Source: UBA7332 sp051652645 (GTDB lineage Bacteria; Bacteroidota; Bacteroidia; Bacteroidales; UBA7332). From it: a DNA stretch of 64,000 bases. Below the pieces are notes generated by a model that saw only the letters and a program-made list of their open reading frames with translations, searched no databases and had not been told where the DNA came from. A program made the position numbers and the translations under genes. Within the stretch, counting starts at the first letter, position 1. The number at the start of each line of letters is the position of its first letter. Shown here piece by piece: positions 56,515 to 64,000 of this stretch. The stretch is taken from the NCBI GenBank assembly GCA_051652645.1, contig JBOFUP010000094.1, positions 62,001-126,000 of the forward strand, read 5' to 3'.

Positions 56515-58002
56515 CTATACAAGCACTGGCTCTACTTTGTAGTAGTCTAAAAGATAAGCAGTGTTTGTACGCAATAGTTCTGTGTCCTCAGAACTTATAT
56601 CCCAAGCAATCCATCCCTGTTTGATAATCTCAGAGACAAACTCTTTAGGATAGGTGTTTGAGGTAAGAAGTTCAACTAATGTTGGATACTTAAGGTTTGC
56701 TTTCTCTCCTCTAATAATCTTCTTACCAAATAGATTAAAGGTGTTATAAAGCTCAAATCCATTTATTGGATTTAGATACAACACACAATTACCCTCATAC
56801 TGCTCCTCAAGAGCCTCTACCATCAATCTTCCTGGAGCAACCTCAGCAAAGATTTTGGAGACTATCTCGTTTGCTTTCTTGTATGAACCAGTGAATACGA
56901 ATGGTTTGCCATCATACAGCTTATCAAAGGCTACTTTCACTCTACTCAACAATTCTATTCGACTCTCTCTACTCTCAAAGATATTAGCAAGCATATCCGA
57001 TGGTGCACCCATCTCCTCTTCAGGCGACTCCTCAGGGTGAACAACGTCAGAAACACAGTAGTACTTATCCCCAAGAGCGACAACCTCACAAAGCCAGTTA
57101 GGCTTGTCGCTTATCTTACTTGGAAGCGACTCCTTAAGTACCTCAACTTGAGCATCACTATTGCTATGCTTTAGTACAACCGTATCTTTCCTCTCCTCTA
57201 CGAAAGTAAATAGTGTAGAAAGCTTGTCGCGCCCAATAGATCTAATAAACTTATAAGCCTTATGTTTACTACCAACCAATTCAGCATAAAAAGATGAAGT
57301 AAACTCAGCCGAAGCACTCAACGGAAGATTAAATAGCATCTGATTGGCATACTCATTCAAGAAGAAGAAGAATGACGCCTCATCAATACCTGACTCAGCT
57401 TTCAACTCATCTGCATACATATCCATCTCACGATCAGCAATGATATGGTTGATGTAACTCTGACGCTGTATATATACAAGACGAGGTGCAATATCATTAA
57501 ATGTAGGTTTATCCACACCAACAAGCGTAAGGAATGCTCCTAGATCTTCACTCTCTGGAGCATCCTCGAATGCGTTCTCTAGAAGATCAAAGATCTTTGC
57601 GGCTCTTTGAATCTGATCTGGAGAGAGTTTCGGTGATGGAAATAAACCTGCATCACTCTGGGCCAAAAAATGCCAATAGAGAAATGTAATATCTGCAAAA
57701 TTTACCTCATCCTCATAGTATTCATCCTCAAGAAGTGGGAAGAATGGTAATCTAAATCCATACTTTCTCTTGTAAATATTCTGTAGTGTACCAAAAATAT
57801 GACGACCAGAGATCACATCCTCAAGGTAGGCTGCAAACCCACAAGCTGACTGAACTGCCACTTTCGTCGATAAATCCTCCTTCTGTAGCTCGGTCAAAAT
57901 AGCATTTGCCAACTTCACATAGTAAACTACCGAGTCGTCTGTAGCCTTTAACCAAGGATGCATCTCCATCCAATCCTGATAAGTAACCTTTGATTGTCTC
58001 AT
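56515..58002 (-). CDS. DUF3843-like protein of unknown function
   Basis: A 495-residue soluble protein without signal peptide or membrane segment. The N-terminus (SKVTYQDWMEMHPWLKATDDSVVYYVKLAN) resembles a Bacteroidales family that I recall as DUF3843. Seen in it: LTELQKEDLSTKVAVQSACGFAAYLEDV, an aromatic-rich stretch ending FPLLEDEYYEDEVNFADITF, and YLNPINGFELYNTFNLFGKKII near the C-terminus. No catalytic motif is recognised. It stands between the patatin and the tRNA-Arg genes and has no obvious partner. Confidence 0.7.
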   Translation of the reverse strand: MRQSKVTYQDWMEMHPWLKATDDSVVYYVKLANAILTELQKEDLSTKVAVQSACGFAAYLEDVISGRHIFGTLQNIYKRKYGFRLPFFPLLEDEYYEDEVNFADITFLYWHFLAQSDAGLFPSPKLSPDQIQRAAKIFDLLENAFEDAPESEDLGAFLTLVGVDKPTFNDIAPRLVYIQRQSYINHIIADREMDMYADELKAESGIDEASFFFFLNEYANQMLFNLPLSASAEFTSSFYAELVGSKHKAYKFIRSIGRDKLSTLFTFVEERKDTVVLKHSNSDAQVEVLKESLPSKISDKPNWLCEVVALGDKYYCVSDVVHPEESPEEEMGAPSDMLANIFESRESRIELLSRVKVAFDKLYDGKPFVFTGSYKKANEIVSKIFAEVAPGRLMVEALEEQYEGNCVLYLNPINGFELYNTFNLFGKKIIRGEKANLKYPTLVELLTSNTYPKEFVSEIIKQGWIAWDISSEDTELLRTNTAYLLDYYKVEPVLV

Positions 58003-58130
58003 TTTTTTCTCTTTTTTTTCTGCTTTACTTTTATACTCTTATTGGGTACAAAATTAGGCTTTTATCTTACATAATGCGCACTTTTAGCCCATAGAATTTA
58101 CACTTGCAGCTAAAAAAAAGCTCTCCAAAA

Positions 58131-58161
58131 TTTGCCAGTCTCAAAATATGTAGTACCTTTG
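58131..58161 (+). promoter_or_regulatory. Promoter of the tRNA-Arg pair
   Basis: TTTG (58131-58134) and TACCTTTG (58154-58161) are 19 nt apart, a full match to the Bacteroidota consensus. Confidence 0.75.
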
Positions 58162-58178
58162 TAATCACAAACAGGGAT

Positions 58179-58252
58179 GGTCTCGTAGCTCAGCTGGATA
58201 GAGCAACAGCCTTCTAAGCTGTGGGTCACAGGTTCGAATCCTGTCGGGATCA
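58179..58252 (+). tRNA. tRNA-Arg (anticodon TCT)
   Basis: Cloverleaf: acceptor GGTCTCG/CGGGATC with G-T pairs, D-arm GCTC/GAGC, anticodon arm ACAGC/GCTGT around TCT (58213-58215), and T-arm ACAGG TTCGAAT CCTGT. The CCA is not encoded. Confidence 0.95.
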
Positions 58253-58306
58253 CAAATCATCCAATTGTCACTTGATTATTTTCAAGTTGGATATTAAAAA
58301 TCAAAG

Positions 58307-58380
58307 GGTTTCGTAGCTCAACTGAATAGAGCATCTGACTACGGATCAGAAGGTTACAGGTTTGAATCCTGTCGAGATCA
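58307..58380 (+). tRNA. tRNA-Arg (anticodon ACG) with altered tertiary contacts
   Basis: Cloverleaf: acceptor GGTTTCG/CGAGATC, D-arm GCTC/GAGC, anticodon arm TCTGA/TCAGA around ACG (58341-58343), and T-arm ACAGG TTTGAAT CCTGT. The D-loop is AACTGAATA and the T-loop TTTGAAT. Compared with its neighbour, G15, G19, C48 and C56 are changed to A15, A19, T48 and T56, so both tertiary pairs can still form. It is probably a diverged tandem copy of the tRNA before it. Confidence 0.85.
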
Positions 58381-58386
58381 CTTTCA

Positions 58387-58422
58387 AAAGGTCTGATTAC
58401 TAAAAGTAGTAATCAGACCTTT
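58387..58422 (+). terminator. Terminator of the tRNA-Arg transcript
   Basis: A perfect 15-bp stem (58387-58401 with 58408-58422) is followed by TCTTATT. Confidence 0.75.
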
Positions 58423-58817
58423 CTTATTATAGCATATTTAGAATCAAGTCCAAAACTTGTGGGATTATTTAATGTATAGGGTGAATATACTTCGCATAGC
58501 CTAAAAAGAAAGAATCTTACATCTCTGATACTTCTAAAATTTACTACTCAATTCAACAACCATAGAACAACATCATTATGGGTTTCAGATTTACTGATTA
58601 AACCCATTAGCATACTACCTACTCTTTAGCGCCATACTTAAACTGCCACATAGTTCACAACTTAGCCTGACAGCATTCTCCTTGAACAACTCTACTTAAC
58701 AATCCTTTCTTTTGCAATGGCTATAAAAGGATAGACTTTTTAGGTTTACTAGATATCTATGCAAGTTAGCAATTTCACATTGCAAATATGAAAATAGCAT
58801 AAAGAGGTTGATAAGAT

Positions 58818-58904
58818 AAAAAACGCGGTGAGGTAAGGGTAAAAACGCTTAGAGATAACACCCTAAACCCTCAGAGTTTTGATCCTTATCTCACTGCGTT
58901 TTTT
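58818..58904. repeat. 87-bp imperfect inverted repeat
   Basis: Arms 58818-58838 and 58884-58904 match at 19 of 21 positions. Outer ends AAAAAACGC and GCGTTTTTT give terminator-like ends in both directions. The 45-nt middle is not obviously paired. Confidence 0.75.
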
Positions 58905-58906
58905 GA

Positions 58907-58994
58907 ATTAGCCTGAGGCTTTTGGTGAGTTAGGCCGTGAGTAACTAGTAGTTAGCCTAAGGGTAACTGATGGTTAGGCAGTAGCGGAGTTGGT
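58907..58994. repeat. Four degenerate 22-bp tandem repeats
   Basis: Units at 58907, 58929, 58951 and 58973 start ATTAGCC, GTTAGGC, GTTAGCC and GTTAGGC. Units two and three share GTAACT at positions 13-18. There are no spacers between units. Confidence 0.6.
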
Positions 58995-59112
58995 AAATCT
59001 CTTTTTATGAATGATAGAGCAAGGCTTAAGAGTTAATCAAGAGAATAGATTTAACAATCAACTCTTAAAAAAACACCAAAATCTTCTCACAGACTCTTAG
59101 TTTTGATGATTT

Positions 59113-59335
59113 CTATTGCCACATTGCAACACTCTTTAATTATCAGCCCATTGCGGGTGGCAATAGGGGGTGTAGATAGGTGGCAATAGAATCCTATCTA
59201 CACCCCTATCATTTAGCTTAAAACTATAGGCTATTTATGAGATTTGGGTATTTATATTGTGGCAAACAGAAACAAAGATGAGATTAATGCAAAAACAAGG
59301 AGATGAAAATGTTAAGTGCAGGAGGTGTAGATAGG
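59113..59335. repeat. Dispersed GTGGCAATAG and GGTGTAGATAGG repeats
   Basis: GTGGCAATAG occurs at 59157-59166 and 59180-59189, and inverted at 59113-59122. GGTGTAGATAGG occurs at 59169-59180 and 59324-59335, and inverted at 59193-59204. The copies at 59167-59180 and 59193-59206 form a 14-bp perfect hairpin. Confidence 0.75.
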
Positions 59336-59634
59336 GAAAAACTTCGTTAGCAACCCTGTGAGTTGCTAACTCAAATTCAACTAAGTAATTTTACAAAAAA
59401 GGAATCCATTGACAAATGATTCACTATCTGAGCGTTTTTACAACATTAGAGAATTAGAATAGTCAATCATCACTACTCTCATACCGACCATAACACCTAC
59501 TACAGCTCATCTACTTGATTAAATCTACTATCTGCAAGATTTAATGAGTGACAATATATAGAGAGGTTGTCCGGCTAAAATATATATTTCGGCTTATGGT
59601 TGGAATATTTGGAGTCTAAACCATAAAGTAAACG

Positions 59635-59666
59635 AAAAGGGCTAAATCCTTTGATTCAGCCCTTTT
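59635..59666 (-). terminator. Terminator of the trmB-photolyase transcript
   Basis: A 14-bp stem with one mismatch (59635-59648 with 59653-59666), 48 nt past the trmB stop. Confidence 0.65.
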
Positions 59667-59713
59667 GCTTTTTGCCCAATAAAAACTTTCACTGGACAGC
59701 AATGATAAATATA

Positions 59714-60472
59714 TTATACCCCTTGAGATGACTCACTACGTCTGCTACGGTTGTAGCTACGATAGTCGTCAAACTCTATCTCAACTTCAGGCTCAACGAA
59801 CGTCTCACGTGCCTCGCAAACAAACTGAAGGTACTTAATCGTTTTACCACGATCAAGCCATTGCTGTTCGTATGCTGTACGTATTGATAGGATATCGTCA
59901 GCCATACCTGAGTGGTAGAGGTCGCTTGTAGAGATATTAACTGGTAGTTTGTTTATCTCCACCATATAATTTGTATAAGTGAATAGGAAGTCGCTATCAC
60001 ACTTTAGGTGAACAAGACCATTGTCGGTAAGGATCTGGCGGTATAGCTCCATGAAACGAGTTGATGTAAGACGTTTTCTCACCTTCTTCATCTGAGGGTC
60101 TGGGAATGTAATCCATATCTCCGAGACCTCACCAGAGGCGAAGAAGTGGTGTATTAATTCTATATCTGTACGTAGGAATGCTACATTATTAATACCGTTG
60201 GTGAATGAATCCTTTGCACCTGCCCACATTCTAGCTCCCTTAATGTCAACTCCAATGAAGTTTTTGTTTGGGAATTGGCGAGCAAGACCAACAGCGTACT
60301 CTCCTCTACCACACCCAAGTTCGAGGACAATAGGGTTGTCGTTTTTGAAAAAATCACGCTTCCAATTACCCTTTAGCGCAAACCCCTTCTCCTGAAGTAC
60401 AGCAAAGGGGAATTGAAAAACATGAGGGTATGTATCCATATCGGCAAACTTGCTCAACTTATTCTTTCCCAT
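59714..60472 (-). CDS. trmB: tRNA (guanine-N7-)-methyltransferase
   Basis: Methylates G46 in tRNA variable loops using S-adenosylmethionine. The AdoMet site is VLELGCGRGEYAVGLARQFP, then FIGVDIKGARMW; the family motif EIWITFPDPQMKKVRKRLTSTRF is intact. At 252 residues it is normal. It follows the photolyase gene after 2 bp, so they are co-transcribed. Confidence 0.95.
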   Translation of the reverse strand: MGKNKLSKFADMDTYPHVFQFPFAVLQEKGFALKGNWKRDFFKNDNPIVLELGCGRGEYAVGLARQFPNKNFIGVDIKGARMWAGAKDSFTNGINNVAFLRTDIELIHHFFASGEVSEIWITFPDPQMKKVRKRLTSTRFMELYRQILTDNGLVHLKCDSDFLFTYTNYMVEINKLPVNISTSDLYHSGMADDILSIRTAYEQQWLDRGKTIKYLQFVCEARETFVEPEVEIEFDDYRSYNRSRRSESSQGV

Positions 60473-60474
60473 AT

Positions 60475-61902
60475 CTATTTATCTGTTATTATAGTATTTC
60501 TATTGCAATCAGATACAAAAGTAGTGAATTTTGCAATATAACTATTCATATCATACTTCCTATATAGCCCAGCTTGGTTCATATATCTAATCATGCCAAA
60601 GATGGGACGCTCACTCCATGGCCTATCGTGAAGGCCAAAGCACCATGCTACTCCCACATATGAGTTTGCATCTCTTCCATCAAGGAAGTAGTAATTGTTG
60701 AGATAAAGGGCTCTTTGGAATGCCTCTTGGGGTGTTTCACTCCATTCAAGTATCTTCTTACCCCAATACATCCTAAGGGTATTCTCCATATAACCCGTGT
60801 ATATCATCTCTCGCATGGCTGCATTCCATGATTCTTCGTGAGTATGGCAATTAATTAGTTGATCGATAGTGTAGGTTATCCCCCTATGATCAGACATGTG
60901 TTTTGCAAGAGTTGTTCGGCACCATTCAGGAAGTGCTTCGTAGTTATGATAATTGGGGGTATAGAAAACCCAATTGTGTGCTAACTCTCGACGAACTATC
61001 AACTGCTCTATTAGTGTATCCATACTCTCTTGGTAGAGTCCAACGAGCCTATCATCAATAGAGGACTCTCCTTGACGAGCCATCTGAATAAGAGTGAGCG
61101 GAGAGATATGCCCAAAGTGGAGGTATGGTGATATTCTTGATGACCCATTGGATGATGGGTTATTTCGCTCAGTAGAGTAATGGATCATCTTCTCTCGAAC
61201 AAAATACTCAAACAAAGATAAAGCCTGAGACTCTCCACCGATGGTGTCGACAGGAGTTAGTCTATCATTAATTAAAGATGTGTCATCTAAAAAATTACAC
61301 AGATGGGATTTGAGATCTGAAAAGTCTATAGGCCTCTTTAAATCATCATTTAGGTCGTTGGGATATTCAAAGATTATATCCTCTAGCATTTGATTAAGGG
61401 ATCTATGAATGCGTGGTCTAATTGTTCTGGCAGCCCATTCAACTTTATCACTAGTGGTCTCAATAGGTACTAAAAGATTATCCTCAACTTGTATGACTCT
61501 ACATTTAGATAGAGTAACAATCTCTTCTTGCCACTGTCGTTGCTCAAGTAGATACCCTCTATCTAGTACAATTACTGCTGCTGCATAAATATGTTTAGCT
61601 ACTGAGTCAGATGTATTGCCTATCTCGACTACGAGCTGATAACCTCTTTCACTAGCTGAGCTTGCAAAATCCAATAGTCCTTGCACAAGGAAAGTGAAGT
61701 GACGAAGATTGGCTTCTGGGGAATTTGGATATAAAGTATATAATATTCTTAGGGGTAACCCTAAAGAATTTGCTTGATCTATAGCATATCTAAGTGCTAG
61801 ATTATGCCTTAATCTTACGGAGGCTTGCATTCGATATAGCACATACTCTCCTTGTAGGTTGAGCGGGGATGGATTTAGCTCTTTGATTCTGTTATTATTC
61901 AT
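60475..61902 (-). CDS. Class II CPD photolyase
   Basis: Repairs cyclobutane pyrimidine dimers with blue light and FAD. The class II pattern is clear: the start EYVLYRMQASVRLRHNLAL, WAARTIRPRIHRS, SPYLHFGHISPL, RRELAHNWVFYTPNY, and YTGYMENTLRMYWGKKILEW. At 475 residues it is normal. The stop lies 2 bp before trmB. Confidence 0.93.
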   Translation of the reverse strand: MNNNRIKELNPSPLNLQGEYVLYRMQASVRLRHNLALRYAIDQANSLGLPLRILYTLYPNSPEANLRHFTFLVQGLLDFASSASERGYQLVVEIGNTSDSVAKHIYAAAVIVLDRGYLLEQRQWQEEIVTLSKCRVIQVEDNLLVPIETTSDKVEWAARTIRPRIHRSLNQMLEDIIFEYPNDLNDDLKRPIDFSDLKSHLCNFLDDTSLINDRLTPVDTIGGESQALSLFEYFVREKMIHYSTERNNPSSNGSSRISPYLHFGHISPLTLIQMARQGESSIDDRLVGLYQESMDTLIEQLIVRRELAHNWVFYTPNYHNYEALPEWCRTTLAKHMSDHRGITYTIDQLINCHTHEESWNAAMREMIYTGYMENTLRMYWGKKILEWSETPQEAFQRALYLNNYYFLDGRDANSYVGVAWCFGLHDRPWSERPIFGMIRYMNQAGLYRKYDMNSYIAKFTTFVSDCNRNTIITDK

Positions 61903-61943
61903 AGTCGTTTACAGTGTATTAGAGAGCGTAAATGTAGGAATAA

Positions 61944-61979
61944 AAAAAAGTGCACCCCCCGAAAGAGATACACTTTTTT
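61944..61979 (-). terminator. Terminator of the hexuronate transporter gene
   Basis: AAAAAAGTG (61944-61952) pairs with CACTTTTTT (61971-61979) around an 18-nt loop, followed on the minus strand by a T run. Confidence 0.6.
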
Positions 61980-62052
61980 CATTCTAAACTATATGGACAA
62001 CGATTATATAAGCATTACTTAAATATATATTGTATACTTAAATCTTATTCTG

Positions 62053-63555
62053 TTATTTTACTACTACTGGCTTATACTTAGGCACAAGGATCTTCATCAT
62101 TGTCCAACCAATCAAGTAAGCGCAAGCACAAACACAGAAGATGATGAAGTAACCAGCTTCTTTGCCTTCAAACCCAGCAAACTGCATTGCAGGTCGAGCG
62201 TACTCAGCACCCTTAGAAATAAGCTCTTTGGTCATTGGAAGCTCTGCTCCTTCTACCATTGTCGTACCTGAAGCAAATGTAAATAGGTTACCTGATCCTT
62301 TATTGATAAGGAAAGAACCAAGACCACCAGCCATACCACCGATACCTGTAACGGTAGCAATAGCTGATTTAGGGAACATATCACCTACAGTAGAGAAGAT
62401 GTTTGCTGACCATGATTGGTGAGCTGCTCCTGCAATACCGATAATAATGATAGGATACCAGAATGAATATACCCCCAATGGCTGTGCTATTAGTGCAAGA
62501 AGTGGGAAGAATGCAAAGATAAGCATCGCTCTCATACGACCAGCATATGGGTCCATTTTAAACTTGTTAATGAATATAGTCGGCAAGTATCCACCTCCAA
62601 TAGAGAGTAGTGTGATAGCATACAGCACAAATAGAGCTAACTGTCCTTGAGGGTCTGAGGCTTTAATTCCATACACATCACTGATGTAAGCTGGTGTCCA
62701 GAAAAGGAAGAACCACCAAACGCCGTCTGTCATAAACTTACCAAGAGCAAAAGCCCAAGTCTGTTTGAATCCTAGTATTTGTGAGAATGACAACTTTGGC
62801 TCTTCAGCTCCTGTTGATGATGAGTTATCATCTTTATCTTGTAGAATATAATCTAATTCTGCATTATTTACATGTTTACTCTTCTCTGGCTTAGCATACA
62901 TGAAAGTCCAAAAGCCCATCCATAAGAATCCAAGAGCTCCGATGATGATGAATGACATCTCCCAACCCCACATCTTAGCAATAGTAGGAATTGTAACAGG
63001 AGCTGCAAGAGCACCAACCGTTGCACCAGCATTAAAGATTGAAGTTGCTAGAGCACGGTCTTTCTTAGGGAAATATTCCGCTGTTGTCTTGATGGCAGCA
63101 GGGAAGTTACCCGCCTCACCAATAGCCAAAACAATACGAGAGAAGATCATAAGTGTAACACTAACACTGATTATGTTGGCAACCATCTTAACGTCGCTCA
63201 CATTGATCATAGCATCTACACTATCAAGACCTACTGACCACATTGTAGCAACACCACAAAGAGCGTGCAAACAAGCACCAATAGACCACACAAAGATTGC
63301 CCAAAGGAAACCTTTTTTTGTTCCCATCCAGTCGATGAAACGACCAGCAAATAGCATACTTATTGCATATACAATAGAGAATATTGCTGTGATTGTACCA
63401 TAGTGACTATCTGTCCAGTGAAATTCTGGGGCAATAAAATCTTTCCACGTAAGAGATAAAACTTGTCTATCTAGATAGTTGATCGTAGTGGCGAAGAATA
63501 GCAATGAACATATCGACCAGCGATACTTCGTCATCGATTGATTGGTTTGTTTCAT
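62053..63555 (-). CDS. MFS transporter, hexuronate (ExuT-like) family
   Basis: An inner-membrane symporter of the anion:cation group. It has about 12 helices over 500 residues. Family features: TTINYLDRQVLSLTWKDFIAPEF, FAGRFIDWMGTKKGFLWA, GEAGNFPAAIKTTAEYFPKKDRALATSIFN and GGMAGGLGSFLINKGSG. An alternative start at 63534 (MTKYRWSIC) is possible. The KDPG/KHG aldolase gene upstream on the same strand fits uptake and breakdown of galacturonate or glucuronate. Confidence 0.85.
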   Translation of the reverse strand: MKQTNQSMTKYRWSICSLLFFATTINYLDRQVLSLTWKDFIAPEFHWTDSHYGTITAIFSIVYAISMLFAGRFIDWMGTKKGFLWAIFVWSIGACLHALCGVATMWSVGLDSVDAMINVSDVKMVANIISVSVTLMIFSRIVLAIGEAGNFPAAIKTTAEYFPKKDRALATSIFNAGATVGALAAPVTIPTIAKMWGWEMSFIIIGALGFLWMGFWTFMYAKPEKSKHVNNAELDYILQDKDDNSSSTGAEEPKLSFSQILGFKQTWAFALGKFMTDGVWWFFLFWTPAYISDVYGIKASDPQGQLALFVLYAITLLSIGGGYLPTIFINKFKMDPYAGRMRAMLIFAFFPLLALIAQPLGVYSFWYPIIIIGIAGAAHQSWSANIFSTVGDMFPKSAIATVTGIGGMAGGLGSFLINKGSGNLFTFASGTTMVEGAELPMTKELISKGAEYARPAMQFAGFEGKEAGYFIIFCVCACAYLIGWTMMKILVPKYKPVVVK

Positions 63556-63603
63556 ACTTATTAGTTTTTCTAAACTATTAAATTAATGTTTTGTTTTGAA
63601 AAG

Positions 63604-63638
63604 TCTCCTCTTAGCCCTTTTATTGAACCAAGAGGAGA
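63604..63638 (-). terminator. Hairpin between eda and the hexuronate transporter
   Basis: TCTCCTCTT (63604-63612) pairs perfectly with AAGAGGAGA (63630-63638), 13 nt past the eda stop. The T tract is short, so it may be partial termination. Confidence 0.5.
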
Positions 63639-63651
63639 GCATAATCTATTA

Positions 63652-64000
63652 TCACTTTCTAACTTTTTCAATAATAGCAAGTGCCTCGCGACACTTATCT
63701 GAAATGGCACTCCAGTTGCCAGCTTTGATTACTTCAGCTGGAAATAGGTTTGAACCCATCCCTACACAAGTAACACCTGCGTTGATCCATGCTGAAAGAT
63801 TTTCTTCAGTTGGTTCAACACCACCAGTCACCATAAGAAGGGACCATGGCATTGGGGCTTTCATATTCTTAACAAATGAAGGACCTCCCACATTTCCTGC
63901 AGGGAATACCTTACAAACATCGCAACCCAACTCTTGAGCAAATCCAACCTCTGAGACTGAACCACACCCTGGAGTATAAGGTATAAGACGACGGTTACAC
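63652..64000 (-). CDS. eda: KDPG/KHG aldolase, 3' part (runs off the window)
   Basis: Cleaves 2-keto-3-deoxy-6-phosphogluconate to pyruvate and glyceraldehyde 3-phosphate. The frame continues past the right edge, so the N-terminus is missing. Seen: NRRLIPYTPGCGSVSEVGFA at the edge, the Schiff-base lysine in CDVCKVFPAGNVGG, and SLLMVTGGVEPTEENL, which lines the phosphate site. It is upstream of the hexuronate transporter, as expected in a uronate pathway cluster. Internal ATG codons near 63930 are not the start. Confidence 0.9.
   Translation of the reverse strand, partial: CNRRLIPYTPGCGSVSEVGFAQELGCDVCKVFPAGNVGGPSFVKNMKAPMPWSLLMVTGGVEPTEENLSAWINAGVTCVGMGSNLFPAEVIKAGNWSAISDKCREALAIIEKVRK

Larger units (their letters stand above)
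58423..59634. other. ORF-free region with hairpins and repeats
   Basis: No reading frame of about 60 codons or more and no RNA family that I recognise (tmRNA, RNase P, SRP and 6S were considered). It holds an 87-bp inverted repeat, four 22-bp tandem repeats, dispersed 10-12 bp repeats, and a 9-bp hairpin (59346-59354 with 59362-59370). It may be a decayed element next to tRNA genes, or it may carry a structured RNA. Confidence 0.6.

Noticed and set aside
58907..58994. Possible CRISPR array
   Set aside because: The 22-bp units are contiguous and degenerate, with no spacers and no cas genes in the window.
58423..59634. tmRNA, RNase P RNA, SRP RNA or 6S RNA
   Set aside because: None of the conserved core sequences that I know for these RNAs is present on either strand.
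59561..59702. MITE-like element with ends GGTTGTCCGG and, inverted, GCTGTCCAGT
   Set aside because: The ends match only partly, no target duplication is visible, and the interior holds the trmB terminator.
63652..63930. 92-residue protein starting at an internal Met
   Set aside because: The frame continues to the window edge with conserved aldolase sequence, so this is the 3' part of a larger gene.

Overview
The window looks like chromosomal DNA from an AT-rich member of the Bacteroidota, most likely order Bacteroidales. Three things point there. First, promoters repeatedly match the Bacteroidota pattern (TTG or TTTG about 19-20 nt before TAnnTTTG) rather than the E. coli -35/-10 pattern. 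Second, one secreted phosphatase ends in a type IX secretion sorting domain. Third, the gene content and pairings are typical of the group: a GH109-type lipoprotein, galM/gluP/galK without galT, a DUF3843-like protein, a class II photolyase and TamB. I see no phage, conjugative module, intact insertion sequence, rRNA or CRISPR array. Most of the window is ordinary core genome.

Layout: (1) 1-3.4 kb: a secreted MRJP/yellow-like beta-propeller fused in frame to a VOC domain, convergent with a GH109/Gfo-Idh-MocA lipoprotein. (2) 3.6-6.6 kb: tRNA-Leu(TAG), then a copper-export pair, CopA ATPase plus an AraC-type regulator whose N-terminus resembles a heavy-metal-binding domain. (3) 6.9-10.7 kb: a T9SS-exported metallophosphatase and a frameshifted remnant of an outer-membrane protein. 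(4) 10.8-18.3 kb: guaA, divergent from tex-metH. (5) 18.3-26.5 kb, minus strand: yciO/tsaC-like, fabI, a capsule-type glycosyl-phosphotransferase with a membrane protein, then ftsK-lolA-xseB-hydrolase. (6) 26.6-37.1 kb, minus strand: lrgAB, prfA-pyrF, clpC, tamB. (7) 37.4-43.8 kb: a galactose operon galM-gluP-galK with a textbook promoter, a small secreted repeat protein and a phosphohexomutase. (8) 43.8-58.0 kb, minus strand: C69 and M23 peptidases, fabD, a FetAB-like exporter, an endonuclease I lipoprotein, dipeptidyl-peptidase III, a GH13 enzyme translationally coupled to a patatin, and a DUF3843-like protein. (9) 58.2-59.7 kb: two tRNA-Arg genes followed by 1.3 kb without a gene but with hairpins, tandem 22-bp repeats and dispersed 10-12 bp repeats. 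(10) 59.7-64.0 kb: trmB, photolyase, hexuronate transporter and the 3' part of eda.

Several nominal open frames start upstream of the likely true start. Promoter elements or terminators lying inside the 5' extension support the shorter starts for the MRJP-VOC fusion, guaA, fabI, fabD and the patatin. For tamB the opposite holds: the membrane anchor is encoded upstream of the first usable start codon and is separated from an ATG by a single-base frame offset.

The items most worth a second look are the ORF-free repeat region after the tRNA-Arg genes, the second tRNA-Arg with paired changes at two tertiary contacts, the tamB start anomaly, the MRJP-VOC fusion, and the small secreted protein with 13-residue DRPILF repeats. 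I did not find a clear new multi-gene system.
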